Shown: positions 32,594 to 44,012, counted from the stretch's first letter. The stretch is DNA of 64,000 nt from Kalmusia sp. IMI 367209 (GCA_027946365.1 JAPEUQ010000002.1:3472001-3536000), one strand, 5' to 3'. Numbers and translations: made by a program. Notes: generated by a model from the letters alone, not told the origin.

Positions 32594-33573
32594 ATGAAGC
32601 TCGCTTCTACCATTGCACTCGCGGTCTTCGGCTTTTCCTTCTCTGTGGTTAGCGACTCCACTACTGATTGGGTGCCATGGGAGCGCATCAACAAGAACGA
32701 CTCTGTAAGGCTTTATCGGATCATCCTAACTCAATATGACGCTCTGTCTAATCTTCCTCGCCAGGCGCTTCTCATCGTCGACCACCAAGTTGGTCTCTTC
32801 CAATTGACTCGCGACTTCGACCATACGATCTTCAAGCAGAACATGATTGCCCATGCAGCGCTCGGTCGTTTATTCGATATTCCCGTCGTTATCACCACAT
32901 CGACACAGACGGGACCTAATGGACGTGTGCCGAAAGAAATCTTGGATATGTATCCCGATGTGCCTGTTGTTGAACGCAAGGGGGAAGTCAAGTAAGCTGC
33001 TCGATTTCATTCGGGCCAACCGCTAGATTTAAGGTGGAGGTGGACTCAAATAGCGCAATGACAGATTGCTGTATGGTGTAAATATGATATGCTGATAATC
33101 AATAGTGCATGGGACAGCCCCGAGTTCCGCGCCGCGGTGCAAGCCACGGGCAAGAAGCAGCTGATCATTGGGGGCATCATGACTGATGTGTGCACGGCTT
33201 TTCTCGCACTTTCTCTCCGTTCTGAAGGGTAAGCTTGCTACCCTCCATCCCCACACGCTCTCCATTGCATCACCCTTACTTATACTCGAATAGCTTCTCC
33301 GTCTTCGCCAATGTTGAAGCCAGCGGCACCACGACGAAACTTCTCCGAGAAACCGCGAACCTCCGCATGCAAGCCGCGGGCGTGCATCTCGTGTCTTCAT
33401 TCGCCGTGGTAGGAGACCTGATGCGTGACTGGAGGTCCCCAGAGCCCGGAATTACTAAGGTGGTGCCTTGGATTGATGCGTATCTTCCGGCTTATGGAAT
33501 GATTGCTAGGACTCAGGCCAGTGCAATCTTGCAGAATGGCACTGTGTTGCCTGGGTCGGAGAAGTTGATTTAG
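32594..33573 (+). CDS. Isochorismatase-like (YcaC-type) cysteine hydrolase with signal peptide
   Basis: Member of the isochorismatase-like hydrolase superfamily, nearest to the YcaC group of amide/ureide hydrolases of unknown substrate. Four exons were read: 32594-32704, 32765-32991, 33106-33228 and 33294-33573, with introns of 60, 114 and 65 bp, giving 246 residues. The nucleophile is Cys142 in GGIMTDVCTAF and the catalytic Asp is Asp43 in ALLIVDHQVGLF. Other family blocks are PVVITTSTQTGPNG, AWDSPEF and ASGTTTKLLRETANLRMQAAG, which includes the usual region before the C-terminal helices. The first exon encodes a hydrophobic leader (MKLASTIALAVFGFSFSVVS), so the enzyme is probably secreted or in the secretory pathway, less usual for this family. 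The ATG at 32594 was chosen because it opens the leader. Confidence 0.88.
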
Positions 33574-33901
33574 AGGCGTGCGTTGTAGAGCGATAGATGA
33601 ATAGATAGAGAGGAGGAAACGCTCGTTACAAGTAGGCTGGGGTATCGAAGTATAGAAGGGCATTCGAGGCAAGCAATTATTTGCCGTCTGTATTAGATAT
33701 ACTCTACGGTCGGAAAACAATCTACAAAGCTTGCTCTTGTACCCGTTTTAGTGTTGCGGAAGTTGACTTCCAGCCTCGGCTCCTACGTAGCGCCCCTGAC
33801 CCCACATTTTAGCTCTCTACGTAACTATGGATGGTAGGAACATTTTCACAGACGCTCCAAAGAGGCAAGGAAAATTCCATATCAGTATTTCATGAGGAAA
33901 A
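33574..33901. other. Short intergenic region
   Basis: 328 bp between two same-strand genes, containing the terminator of the YcaC-like gene and the promoter of the MDR gene. Nothing specific was recognised. Confidence 0.6.
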
Positions 33902-35279
33902 ATGAGAGCTATTACAGTTGATGACTTCGTCACCGTAAGTTCTGCACAATCATTACAAACAGCAAAAAAACCTAACCATTCAAGGATCTGCTCGACCTCA
34001 AAGTACGAGATAACATACCAACTCCCAAACCCCAGAAGGCCAACGATATCCTCGTAAAGGTGACAGACGTTGGAGTTACGCACGTGTAAGTCAATCACCC
34101 TCGAACTCGGATGCTATTGACAAATCGATAGCGATACGTTGTATGTCCAGGTACTTGCATGCATCACACTAGCCACCACCCGCCACTAACTAGAAGTAGG
34201 GTCTCCATCAAAACAACCGCCGTCATGCATGTCACTCGTTCCGACATTCTCCAAGACACGTCTTAACAATTGTCAGGTCAAACCGCCAGCATTAACGCTG
34301 GGCACAGAATTCGCCGGCACCGTAGTCACTTCCTCGTCCTCAGAGCTAAAAGCAGGCGACAGAGTGTATGGCGGAGGGCTCGGCTCATATGCGGAATACA
34401 TATGCGTAGACGCATCAAACGTCCGGAAAGTGCCCTCACAATGGACGAACGCGGAAGCATGTGCCGTCTCAAACTCTGGTCCGGTCAGCTACGGGGCGTT
34501 AGTATCTATGGGGGGTTTGGTAGCTGGTGAGACGGTACTGATACTTGGGGCATCTGGTGGCCTTGGGGTTATGGCTATCCAAATAGCAAAGGCCATTGGA
34601 GCTAAGGTCATTGCTCTTGTTGGAAATGGGGAGAAGGCGAGGATGGTACTGGAGCTAGGGGCGGACGCTGCAGTAGACTATCATGAGGTCCGGTGGGAGG
34701 ATAGGGTACGAGCGCTGACAGATGATGGAGAAGGGGTACATCTTGTGTACGATGTGAGTCGATTATGCTTCAGCTAGTATAGTCGGACGTTCTGGCTAAT
34801 CTGAGCTGTAGGCGATCGGTGCGGTCGAGAGCGGCCTCAAGTGTCTCAGGTACCGCGGCAGTATGTATTCCACTATCCCTCAGTCTATATTTAACGCTCT
34901 ACAGGACTGGTTATTGTAGGCTTCGCGGCAAGAGGAGGTGTAATGGAAAAGGTAGCCATGAATCGAATTCTCCTCAAGTCCGCAACGGTACACGGATACG
35001 TAAGACTTGTGCTGTTTCATTAAAACATAGACGCTGATAGTTGATTAGAGATATGGAGAGGATGGAAGGAGGGATCCGAAGAGGACAGAAGAGGTCTGGA
35101 ATGGCTTCATGAAACTTGTGAGTCAGGGAGCTATCAAACCAGTAACATTTTCCAAGGGAGGGTATCAAGGCTTGTCGTCAATACCAAGAGCACTGGAAGA
35201 CGTGAAAGAAAATAAGACATGGGGAAGGGTAGTAGTGGAAGAAATAGACGTCGATGATTCCAGAAAGGCTAAGCTCTAA
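33902..35279 (+). CDS. MDR-family NADPH:quinone oxidoreductase-like enzyme
   Basis: Medium-chain dehydrogenase/reductase of the quinone-oxidoreductase branch. Eight exons: 33902-33934, 33985-34085, 34132-34150, 34200-34226, 34277-34753, 34812-34860, 34905-34999 and 35049-35279, giving 343 residues. Exons 3 and 4 are only 19 and 27 nt and encode DTLYVQ and GLHQNNRRH. Intron 4 (34227-34276) has a GC donor. The joined protein shows DVGVTHVDTLYVQ, LGTEFAGTVV, KAGDRVYGGGLGSYAEY and the nucleotide-binding LGASGGLGVMAIQIAKAIGA (Gly151-Gly157). FAARGGVMEKVAMNRILLKS and YGEDGRRDPKRTEEVWN follow. There is no cluster of zinc-binding Cys/His, so it is a zinc-free reductase. Substrate is unknown; family members reduce quinones, enones or polyketide intermediates. 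Confidence 0.9.
34227..34276 (+). other. GC-AG intron (intron 4 of the MDR gene)
   Basis: The 50-bp intron starts GCATGT and ends TTGTCAG, with CTTAACA as branch-point candidate 9-10 bp before the acceptor. Only this boundary joins GLHQNNRRH to VKPPALTLGTEFAG in frame; the GT two bases further in gives the wrong phase. Confidence 0.8.
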
Positions 35280-36748
35280 AAATGGTTTCCACACGAGCTA
35301 GAGTTTACCTTCGCAGTATGCCTCTATCTAACTATATCATACACAACATTAGGCATCTAAGCTTTTCTCATATACGTACTCCTAGATGAAATACTCAGTT
35401 TAGATGAAGATGGGAATGACCGAAGCGCTCCACGTGTTCTTGAAGATATAACCTAGCTATAGTAAATTCATATTAAGTTCTATTCTGCGTAAAAGGTGCC
35501 GGCCGAGTCCTTTACACATTGACGATGTTGAGCTGACTTAGATGCTTCCATCATAGAAATAAGTATACCTGATTAAAAGCGACTCACACGTAAATTGCTA
35601 ATATTGGGGAAGATCATACTGATGGAGACATTTATGAATTTGACCATCTCGTGGTAACCGTCATGTTGCGTTTCTTGGCTGCCTTATCGAAACACATGGT
35701 TTTGTTACGGCAAATCGCAGGCATGCATAAAACTCTTTGATTGACTTGGCTCGAAGAAAAAAGAAAGTTGCATGCTGAATCTGACCGAGTTCATTCTGAT
35801 GAATCAGTCTCTGCATAGGAAAACATCCTAGTCTCACCACTCACAATAGCAGGAGACAAGGTGACGTCAATATTCACTGCAACTATTTTGTTAATGAGAT
35901 GTATTGAAACCAAATTTCGAACAGCAGTTAGCCTGTCCGGGCCCACGGAGGCAAGCCCGTCATGTACGCGGAGGGGGTGTTCCAGCTGAAGTCCGTAGGG
36001 CGATGAATCGCTTAAATATACCTAGTGAGCGAGCGGTTACAACGGAAATCCCCCCACTACAGGGCGTACCAATGTGAATGTATGCCTCCGCTACATACCT
36101 TTTTTCAAAAGCTCCACTTCGGTCTAGCCGGGGCAATCCTGTCAAAACCCTTGATGCCCGCTCCATACATATGCAGTGACAGAACTGCGGGAAAATATGA
36201 CACGGGGCGGCAAAGACGGACCAATCCAGATCATGTATGAGTTGTATCTCATTCTACCCCGTACTGGGATTGACCTGTGCAAGATGGCTTTGCGACAATA
36301 CGCCCCAGCCGCTACGGGCCGTTTCAAGCCACCCGCAGTGCAAAAAAGGGTGGCTGGGGGGCCGAAAGTTCCCCATGGGGCCAATCCGAAGTAACACATG
36401 CTTGGGAGCAATATGAATGCGTTTGAGGGGGCCTGATCATTAGCTTAAATTGTGTAAGTATTTGTTGATTGGTCTCGTTTATTCAGGCGTCTCACTGATC
36501 TTAATTATTATGCATGCCGATCGAAAGGCAACCCGAACTTTTACAGATTTTAGACGCTCCCAAGTAGTGCAACTTGGGAGGACGGTGCACCCGGACAACC
36601 CCTGAAGTGTCTAACATAGCAAATTTATCTTCGAGCCATTATTAGTTCCTTCGCATGCTCGCATGCTCGCATGCCCGTTGAATACGTTCCTTGACTGCAA
36701 ATTTGATCCTGGAGATCGCTCGATATCACCCTAAGAAGGAGGAGCCAG
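35280..36748. other. Intergenic, promoter of the GH72-like gene
   Basis: 1.5 kb between two same-strand genes. Frames around 35960-36411 on both strands are short and unconvincing. Close to the next gene lies a small tandem repeat. Confidence 0.6.
36653..36676. repeat. 8-bp tandem repeat
   Basis: Three copies of GCATGCTC (the last is GCATGCCC), 73 bp before the GH72-like start codon. Each copy contains the palindrome GCATGC, so it could bind a protein or be simple slippage. Confidence 0.7.
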
Positions 36749-38721
36749 ATGTGGGACTGGAGGCTGTTTGGGCGAACAGGTGCGACCCTGTGGGCTATAT
36801 TGTCCTTCACAGCCACAACTGCGCAGGCCCAGATACAGCCTGTTGTCATCCAGGTATTCAACCCTCAACTTGAGACACGCACCTCCATGACTGAATACCT
36901 AAGGGTTCGAGGCTATATTATCAAAACGGCACCGAGTTCCAAATCCGGGGCATTAGGTACGAAGATTGGTCGGCGAGAAATGGAGATGTGAGCGAAAAAC
37001 CCATTGATCCATTGAATGACGGAGACGCCTGTGAGCGCGACATGAAGTTCCTGGTTGAACTTGGCATCAATGTTATTCAGGTCAAATATCTTTCACCTGA
37101 CGTCGACCATCAGAGATGTATGCAAGCATTTCAAGACGCAAATATTTATGTCATTGCCACTTTCTACAAACCGGAGTATCACTTGGATGACCAAGACCCA
37201 TTATGGGATTCGTGGCTCTATAAATACTTCACCGGCGGCATCGATTTCATGTCGCAATGGAACAATAGCTTGGCCTTTGCTATAGTTCTCGAATCTTCCC
37301 TCCACAATTGGACTCCATCCACTCTATCCTTCGTAAAGCGCATTATTCTGGATCTGAAGGACTACGTCAAAGAAAAGTCTTATCGCTCAATACCGATCGG
37401 ATTCAGACACAGCATGTTTGATGCTGGACGCAATGACGAAATGGACAAGAAACGCCTGAATTATCTAGGTTGTGATGACTCTGGACTACAACCGGATTTT
37501 TTGGCATTAGAGCTCCCTGAAAATTGTCCACATGAACCGGACATCGACCACATCGTTGAGCTCTACAAGGGATCCGCCGTACCAGTCTGGGTTGAGAAGC
37601 TCGGATGCGGTAGAAACGCAGATGCGAATGACCCCAGAAACTATAGTGATGTCAAACACGTATATACAGAAAAGATATCAAAGGTGTTAGTGGGTGGCGT
37701 TGCATTGGAGTTCAAAAATTGGGTAGAAGCCAGTAGGTCCCGCTTCCACACGCTTAACGCTCAAGCTGATATATTCTCTCCAGAGGTCGTGGAGCTTAAC
37801 GGCACCAAGCTCTTCAAGCTCCCATCCTACGGCGCTCTTTCATCTGCCTTCGCGAACGCCCCGATCCCAACTTCCACGAAGACCCCCGCCTCTCACACGC
37901 CATCGATATCGAAAACCGCCTGCCCGTCTTCAAGCACGAATTGGAACGTTCCTTCCAACTATCCCCCTTCACCCAAAGATTCGACGAAGCTCTGCTCGTG
38001 CTTGACACAGGCGGCTGTCTGTGTCGGCAAACGCTCAAACGTCGAGAATTCCCAAAACAATCTTATTGAAGAGGGATCTTTGTGCGGTACCAGGAGATCA
38101 AACTGTCCAGGGATCGGGGTCAATCCTGATGAGGGGATATATGGTGCCTTCACTGTCTGCGACTCTGTAGATCGGTATACTTTTGCGGCGAGTTATCTCG
38201 TCAGTCAGGGGGGAAGAAGTTGCGACTCTGATTTCGATGGGAATGCTATAAGCCAGATGCCCACAAACATGAGCGAAGAGTGTAGAGATACAATAAAAGG
38301 CGTGGGTGATGATGGCGCGTGGCTGTTGAGAGAAAAGAGTTCGAACACGACAGATCCTCTACCAACGACTCTTCCACCGGATACCGCTCCATCGGAAAGT
38401 AAATCAACGACTCAGAGCCTGGATGACCTATCTATTGGGGCTAAGATTGGTATTGGCGTTGGCGTGGTAGTGCTGTTCTTGATCCTTTCTGTCGCTCTCG
38501 GAATGTTCTTACTACAACGTAGGCGCCAGAAAAGCCAGGTTGTTGGAGGATCTGTTCAACTCAGACCATTGGAACTGGCTTCGCAGTATGCATACGAGGC
38601 TCCATCGTACCAAACTATATCAGAAGCGGTTCCAGGGAGGCGGTACATGGCGCAGGAATTACCCAATTCCTCCGTGCCGGTGGAACTTGGTGCCAGAACT
38701 CCAGAGTACTTAAAATATTGA
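36749..38721 (+). CDS. GH72-like 1,3-beta-glucanosyltransferase relative with transmembrane tail
   Basis: Related to Gas/Gel/Phr enzymes that cut and rejoin cell-wall 1,3-beta-glucan. Exon 1 is 36749-36853 and exon 2 is 36904-38721 (50-bp intron), giving 640 residues. The order is a signal peptide (MWDWRLFGRTGATLWAILSF onward), the GH72 opening QPVVIQGSRLYYQNGTEFQI, DPLNDGDACERDMKFLVELG, then the two catalytic regions. Glu165 sits in FAIVLESS where the family has GNE, and Glu266 sits in VEKLGC where the family has SEYGC. Both acids remain but neighbouring residues differ. A Cys-rich X8-like module follows (CSCLTQAAVCV, GAFTVCDS). Instead of a GPI signal there is a transmembrane helix near 548-572, a basic RRRQK stop and a tail of about 65 residues. 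It may bind glucan or sense the wall more than remodel it. Confidence 0.85.
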
Positions 38722-39074
38722 TTGGCATAGGGAAGATAAAACTAATAACAAAGCTATCTCATAAATACTTTAAGCTACAAGCCTAGGAATAGTCTGAGTA
38801 TAACATGTGGATGCTTCACATAAGCTAAAGCGGTTTCCATCGAAGAGTCTCTTGATTAATTCAAGCCGACTATCATGTCTAAATGAGTCACTATTCCATG
38901 TGAGTAGCAAAAGACGCAATGGCCTAACATAAACATCCATAATAGAATATTTCCTCATACATGATACTTGTTGACATATTCATATAAAACGAGCTAACCA
39001 TGCCTAGATAGAAGTACATAAAGTACAAAGGGGTATCTCATATTAAAGCCTATTAATCAAAAATACATGCACCG
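38722..39074. other. Convergent AT-rich spacer
   Basis: 353 bp of AT-rich DNA between two convergent genes, holding both 3' ends. No other feature seen. Confidence 0.6.
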
Positions 39075-41318
39075 CTAGACTAAACGCAACTGCCCCATGT
39101 ATTGGGTGGGCTGTTTGAAATTCTCCCCATCCATGATCCCATACACAAAGCAGTCGCCGACCATCTTATGATGAGTATGCGTCCTGCGACAAATAATACT
39201 TGAGCTATTGCTACCATCATGTTGTCCTATGAGTGTTGTAATTGTTGTGCCATCACCTTTCTTTGAGGAGAAAGAATCGTTAGACTTCTCGAGTGAAGCA
39301 CGGAGAATAAATGGGACTCTGCTATTCGTCAAAACCCATGCTTGATCACCAGGTTGCGTTGTTCTCGGGCCGAACCCCATGTAGCCTTGGGAAGTGATGA
39401 AAAATCGGCGCGATGTAGTCGCTGTCTTGACTGCATAATCAATCGAAGAAATGCCCTCGTTTAGGTCACGCTGCGTGAAAGATGCGCTACGGCTGAGAGT
39501 GTCACGAGATATGCAGCGTGACCACATTCGCCAGGCACGGAAGGCTTCAAAGTCTTCGCTTGTTGCTCTTCGATAAGGCGTCGTGTTGCCGTTTCGAGCT
39601 TCGGTAGGGTCGCCAGTATGGATGATGTCACCAACAATCGTCCTCCAGAAAGCTTCATCGTAGGTACATCCAGTTGGATAGTGACTGTACATTTCTTCAG
39701 ATTTCCGACTGAGCAGATTCCAGTTACGGATTGCAGCACACGTGTCGCTAATCTGAGTGTGTCGACTCACGTCACCGACTACCACAACATCGTCGATATA
39801 GGAACCAACTGCCTCTAATATTGAATGTCGGTGAAGACGCACCGGACTTGTATGCCCACCACTGGCGTTGTATAGGTCGAAGGACTTAATTCTATCGATT
39901 TCAATTGGAAGACAAGGCAAAGACCAATCCATAACCCAGGACGCAAGATCTTGTACTTTTTTCCGATTAAGGACAGCATCTAAGTCCCCACCCAGAACTG
40001 TAAGTGACTCCGTTCTTTGAATGTTGCTCACTGCGGTCTGGAGGAAAGTAGTGCTCACATCCATCCGGTAATCAGGGATCATCGCTGGTTGATCATGCCA
40101 ATTCGTCACTAGTCCAAGCAGTGCAAATACCTTATCGCGTTTGTCGCTCGCTTCAAGTGGCCGAAATTTCCACAGTAATGAGAGTGGATCAATATCACCG
40201 AGCGATGCCTGGTGATGTTCACGGGCATTGTCAAGTTGGAGGACAGCGTTGCTGAACCGAGTCATCACGCTGTGCCCACGAAATACGCCGGATAGATCAA
40301 GACAAAAGGTGTGGCGATCATGAGCAAAGTGCGCCGCTGCATCCGCAAACATTGTCCATGGTGCAGAAAGCATGCCGAATTGTATCGTCACTTTGCGCGA
40401 GAGGACAGTCTCTTGAATGACCCAAATGCGGCTCCACTGTTTCAAAGTCAGCATCCGTGTTCATCAAACAGAGTATTTGATCTTGCATGGGCGCGGCACT
40501 AAACTTTTGAAAACACTCACCCAAGGTCTGCTCATAATCTTCTCAAAACCTGCCCAGATTCTAGATGATCTTGAGCCTTTCACGTGTACATCCCCAGATA
40601 GCAAGTCATACCAACTTTTCGGGTGATCGTATCTTGCCCATAACTTGCTCTCGTCCTCCTTGAGAATCTCCAGTACCCTGCCTATTGTACCCTGTGCCAA
40701 ACTCTGGATTAGACAAAACGCTCCAAATATGTCGTTCGGGACATCCCCAGAGCTTAGATCGTTATGTAGGCAATCAGCTAAATAAGTGTCGAGCAATCTC
40801 TGGTCGGTGTCATCTCCCTGCCAAGCTAATCGCGATTGGCCTCCATTTTTCAGATCGGTCCAATCTGCGTCCGAGACGCAGGCGCGGAAGAAGCGATCTC
40901 CAACATCGTCTGCAGGCGTCTGCTCACCTAACCATATCACCGTCTCGCGACTGTTTTGGTATATTTCTCCCATCAACCCCACTTGGTGTGTTCGCTCAAA
41001 TGTATCCGTTTGATTGATACATAGCGCGTCAGCCCAGACAATGACTTTGCGATCTGGTCGTCGAAGTCGGCGGAGTATTGTAAATAGGTTTTCGGAGATG
41101 GCGACTCGCTTGCCATTGCACGTTATAAGGATTGGCTTCGACGCTCCAAAGCTTCCCCAAGTATATGATATAGTGATATAGCGGTCGCGCGCTTCGGCGA
41201 GAGGGCAATCTTGGAGCTTAGCTTCGATATCCTCATCGATGGGCCCTGGTAGTAAGGAGAGTAGACGGATTGTGCGTGATTTTGCCGGTAATGGCGCATA
41301 AATAATACTGTCAGCCAT
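39075..41318 (-). CDS. HET-domain (heterokaryon incompatibility) protein
   Basis: Fungal HET-domain protein of 719 residues. Exon 1 is 40521-41318, an 84-bp intron spans 40437-40520, and exon 2 is 39075-40436. The HET core is complete: RYITISYTWGS, then VIVWADALCINQTDTFERTHQ, then MGEIYQNSRETVIWLGE, and after the splice SRPWWSRIWVIQETVLSR, which crosses the intron and confirms it. The C-terminal region has DKRDKVFALLGL, common to this class, and no added repeat or NACHT domain. Family members trigger cell death when genetically different hyphae fuse, but most of the many HET paralogues in one genome have no known role. Start ATG is at 41318; the frame is open a little further up without an ATG. 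Confidence 0.92.
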
Positions 41319-41972
41319 TATCAAGACATCGGTAACTCTTTGCCATTGTAGAAGGACTGAGGGACATGGAGGGGAGAAGGAGAGAAGGAGAGAATGTCAT
41401 CCAGCAACAATAAGCGGGGTGCTCAGCCTCAGGCAGCCAGGCGTAGGCTTAGCTACACGAAGACTAGACGAAAGAACGTATTAGCCAACAATTCAGCTGA
41501 CATCAACAGATATTTGGCGATGTACATTGCATCGGAACGCGATTTGGTTTGTACGACATGGCTTTGCGGGAACATGGGAAGGTAGAGCGCGTCATAAGCG
41601 ACTGCACTGATGGCTTTATCCACGTGATCACGTTCTACTCACGTGACTCGGCCTGCGACTATGTCCGCTTTAGCCCATAGTATCCCACGGGTGCTAGTAC
41701 AGCACTATTCTTCCAACTCGGTGTCTGGCCTTGCTATATCTAAACTCTAGTATTGGAAGACGAAGAACTTCTCGAGCTTCGGCGCACAAGAGCGAACAGC
41801 ACTCACTTAAGGAATTTCTGCGCATTGACACATCGTCTCTCGTGCCATCCGCCCGGATTTCTGTCACCATTGTAAACTGATCTTTTTATTCTTGTAAAGA
41901 GTAGAGTACATGAAAATAAACTCTCACGCACAAATCACCTGTCACATCCACACGACCTACGCAGACGTTTCC
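41319..41972. other. Intergenic, no gene seen
   Basis: 654 bp that include the promoter of the HET gene and the 3' flank of the SDR gene. A 63-codon frame at 41394-41585 starts with ATG and is basic, but it has no other support. Confidence 0.55.
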
Positions 41973-43242
41973 CTAATGCTCCCCCTCCACCAACACCGCA
42001 CTATCTTCCACGCCCGCCTTCTCCTTCCCCACCTCGCTTGGCTGTACAACCTGCCTACCCCTCCAATCCTTCATGACGCCCTTCAGACCCTTCCTAAACC
42101 CATACTGCATCCACAAAGGCCAACCCCTTACCTTCGGTATGATACCCCACGTATGCTCCGGAAGCGTAATATGCGCGCTCTTCCCCTTCAAGACCGCCTT
42201 CACAATCTCTTCCGCCACAGTCTCGGGGTACAGTGATTTTCCCGCGAAACCTTCGAAGAGGGCAGTGCGTGTATAGCCCTGGCACATGATCACGGTGCGC
42301 ACTTTATCGGCTTTGTAGTGTGTCGCGAGCTCAGCGGTGAGGCCCTCGTGGAAGGCGAGAGAGGCGGCCTTGGAAGCAGAGTAATCGACCATCCCGGGAG
42401 CGGCGAGGTAGGCGGCGAGCGAGGCTACGGTGACGACCATTCCATGATTCTTTTGGATCATGTACGGTAGGAATTGCTGGGCGAGGAAGTAGTGTGAGAG
42501 CGTGTTCACGTTGAAGGTGAGGCGGATGTCGGACTCTGTGGTATCAAGGATAGTCTTGCCGCGCGCGCAGCCGGCATTGTTGATGAGGATGGTGGGGTCA
42601 CCGAAGGCGGTACGGATGGAGGCTGCGGCGGCGGTGATGGAGGCGGGCGAGGCGAGGTCGCAGTGGAAGTACTGAACGGATGGGGGTGCTGGATAAATGC
42701 GTTAGCTACTACGTCGCGATGCTCTAGAGGGGTGAAGTACTAACCCTCGTAGGTCAATGTCTGCACATCCAATACAGCGACCTTGATGCCTTTCTCTGCG
42801 AGCAAGAGGACTATACTCTTGCCAATGCCATCGCTGCCGCCCGTCACGACAACGACTTCCTTCTTCCAATCCCAGGTATCGCCTTTCCAATTATTGATGA
42901 CGGCGTTGTCGAGCTTGTCGCTGATGAAGCCCAGCACACTCAGCGTAAGAAGCGCCTTTAGGTTGCGGAAGACGGTGCCATGTTCGGAGGCGAGTAGCGA
43001 GCCCTGCGACGTGTAGCGCGCTGCCAAAAACAATGGGACAGTGATGAATGGATTGAAGGCAGTGGCTTTCAGTAGGCGGGTAGTTGTGTCGAGTGTCCAG
43101 CCTGTTGTCGCTCCGTTAGCACCGAAGCGTTTGTGGAGTCTGTCTGGGGAGTAGTGCCAGCTAGAGCTCCCTAGCGCGACTCTGGTGTGGCCCGGAGATA
43201 CACACCTTCGCGCGCAAGCTTCCATTCGCTTCGAATAGGCAT
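41973..43242 (-). CDS. Membrane-anchored short-chain dehydrogenase (SDR)
   Basis: Classical SDR most like the membrane-anchored 17-beta-HSD11/13 and retinol dehydrogenase group. Three exons: 43206-43242, 42745-43101 and 41973-42688 (introns of 104 and 56 bp), giving 369 residues. The start exon encodes MPIRSEWKLARE. Hydrophobic stretches follow near residues 27-41 and 60-72, likely an ER or lipid-droplet anchor. The cofactor motif TGGSDGIG lies near 99-106, followed by FHCDLASPAS, an NNAG motif, the catalytic Ser in VTVASLAAYL and the Tyr/Lys pair in DYSASKAASLAF. The C-terminus (HTWGIIPKVRGWPLWMQYG) fits the group. The first intron was placed by GTGTGT and ACAACAG because without it the frame opens with no family-like N-terminus. 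Substrate is unknown; sterol, retinoid-like or lipid alcohols are typical. Confidence 0.9.
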
Positions 43243-43560
43243 CTTGAGATGTTGAATGTAGTTGGGCTAGCAGCGTTGAACAAGTTCAATGGCAAACCGT
43301 ATGCTGACAAGTCGTTTTGAACTAAAGTTAAAGGAGGCGTTCCTTCCTTATACGCGTATTCCCTGAACAGCCAAGCTCAGGTAGCTTGTCAGACAAAACG
43401 ATAAAGGAAATGCGGGGTTCGCACCCTGACCCAACAACCGAGGATGGGGAGTCTCACGTTATTCTTTCACTACACGTGCGAGTCGTCTATTCACCCAATA
43501 GAACTGTATACACCAGTTTCGTCGTCCCCTTAGCTGACAGTAATCTTGGATACCCACATA
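43243..43560. other. Short intergenic region
   Basis: 318 bp between the SDR start and the end of the NTF2-like remnant; it must hold the SDR promoter. Nothing specific was recognised. Confidence 0.6.
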
Positions 43561-44012
43561 CTACACCACCAATCCAGCCCTCCTAATGAACTCCGCCTGA
43601 TATCCCGTATCTACAAATCCCACGAAGTCTACAATCTCCTTCCCACTCGCACTCATCTTCAATGCCAGGGAATACTCGGGCTCGACTGGCCCAACCGCCG
43701 AGTCTCCCTCTGACTTCACATGTATTATAACCGTTCTTTCTCTCTCGTCATCACCGGCTCGAAGCCCTCTTGAACAACGAGGCGCATATTAGGCACCAAC
43801 GGCTTGACCTGCTGCATCACAAAGTCTGAGTATTCGTTGTTGGTGCGGTCCGGCAAGCCCGCCGACGCAGGAAACATGCGGTGCACGCACTCGGGACTGC
43901 GGCACGCGATGACAGATGAGGGAGTCATCTCGCCGTATGATTCTATGGCTATTTTGGCAGTCTGCCATAGTTGGTTTCGCAGGGAAGACAAGGCTTTCAA
44001 TGCGTCGTGATG
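43561..44012 (-). pseudogene. NTF2-like (SnoaL-type) protein, frameshifted, start unclear
   Basis: Two adjacent frames together encode an NTF2-like fold protein of the small SnoaL-like class common in filamentous fungi. The upstream part (to about 43752) reads LRNQLWQTAKIAIESYGE, CRSPECVHRMFPAS, LPDRTNNEYSDFVMQQVKPL. The downstream part reads DERERTVIIHVKSEGDSAVG, then EPEYSLALKMSASGKEIVDF and FVDTGYQAEFIRR, ending at the stop at 43561-43563. Joining them needs one extra base near 43752 (GGTGAT probably was GGTGGAT). The first frame ends instead at 43725. I find no ATG with good context before the conserved part, so the 5' exon is missing, unrecognised or decayed. Fold members include cyclases, dehydratases and proteins without known activity. 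Confidence 0.55.

Noticed and set aside
36749..36991. Independent 80-codon ORF with signal peptide
   Set aside because: It is exon 1 of the GH72-like gene read through its 50-bp intron; splicing at CAG/GTATTC and CTAAG/GGT restores the family sequence.
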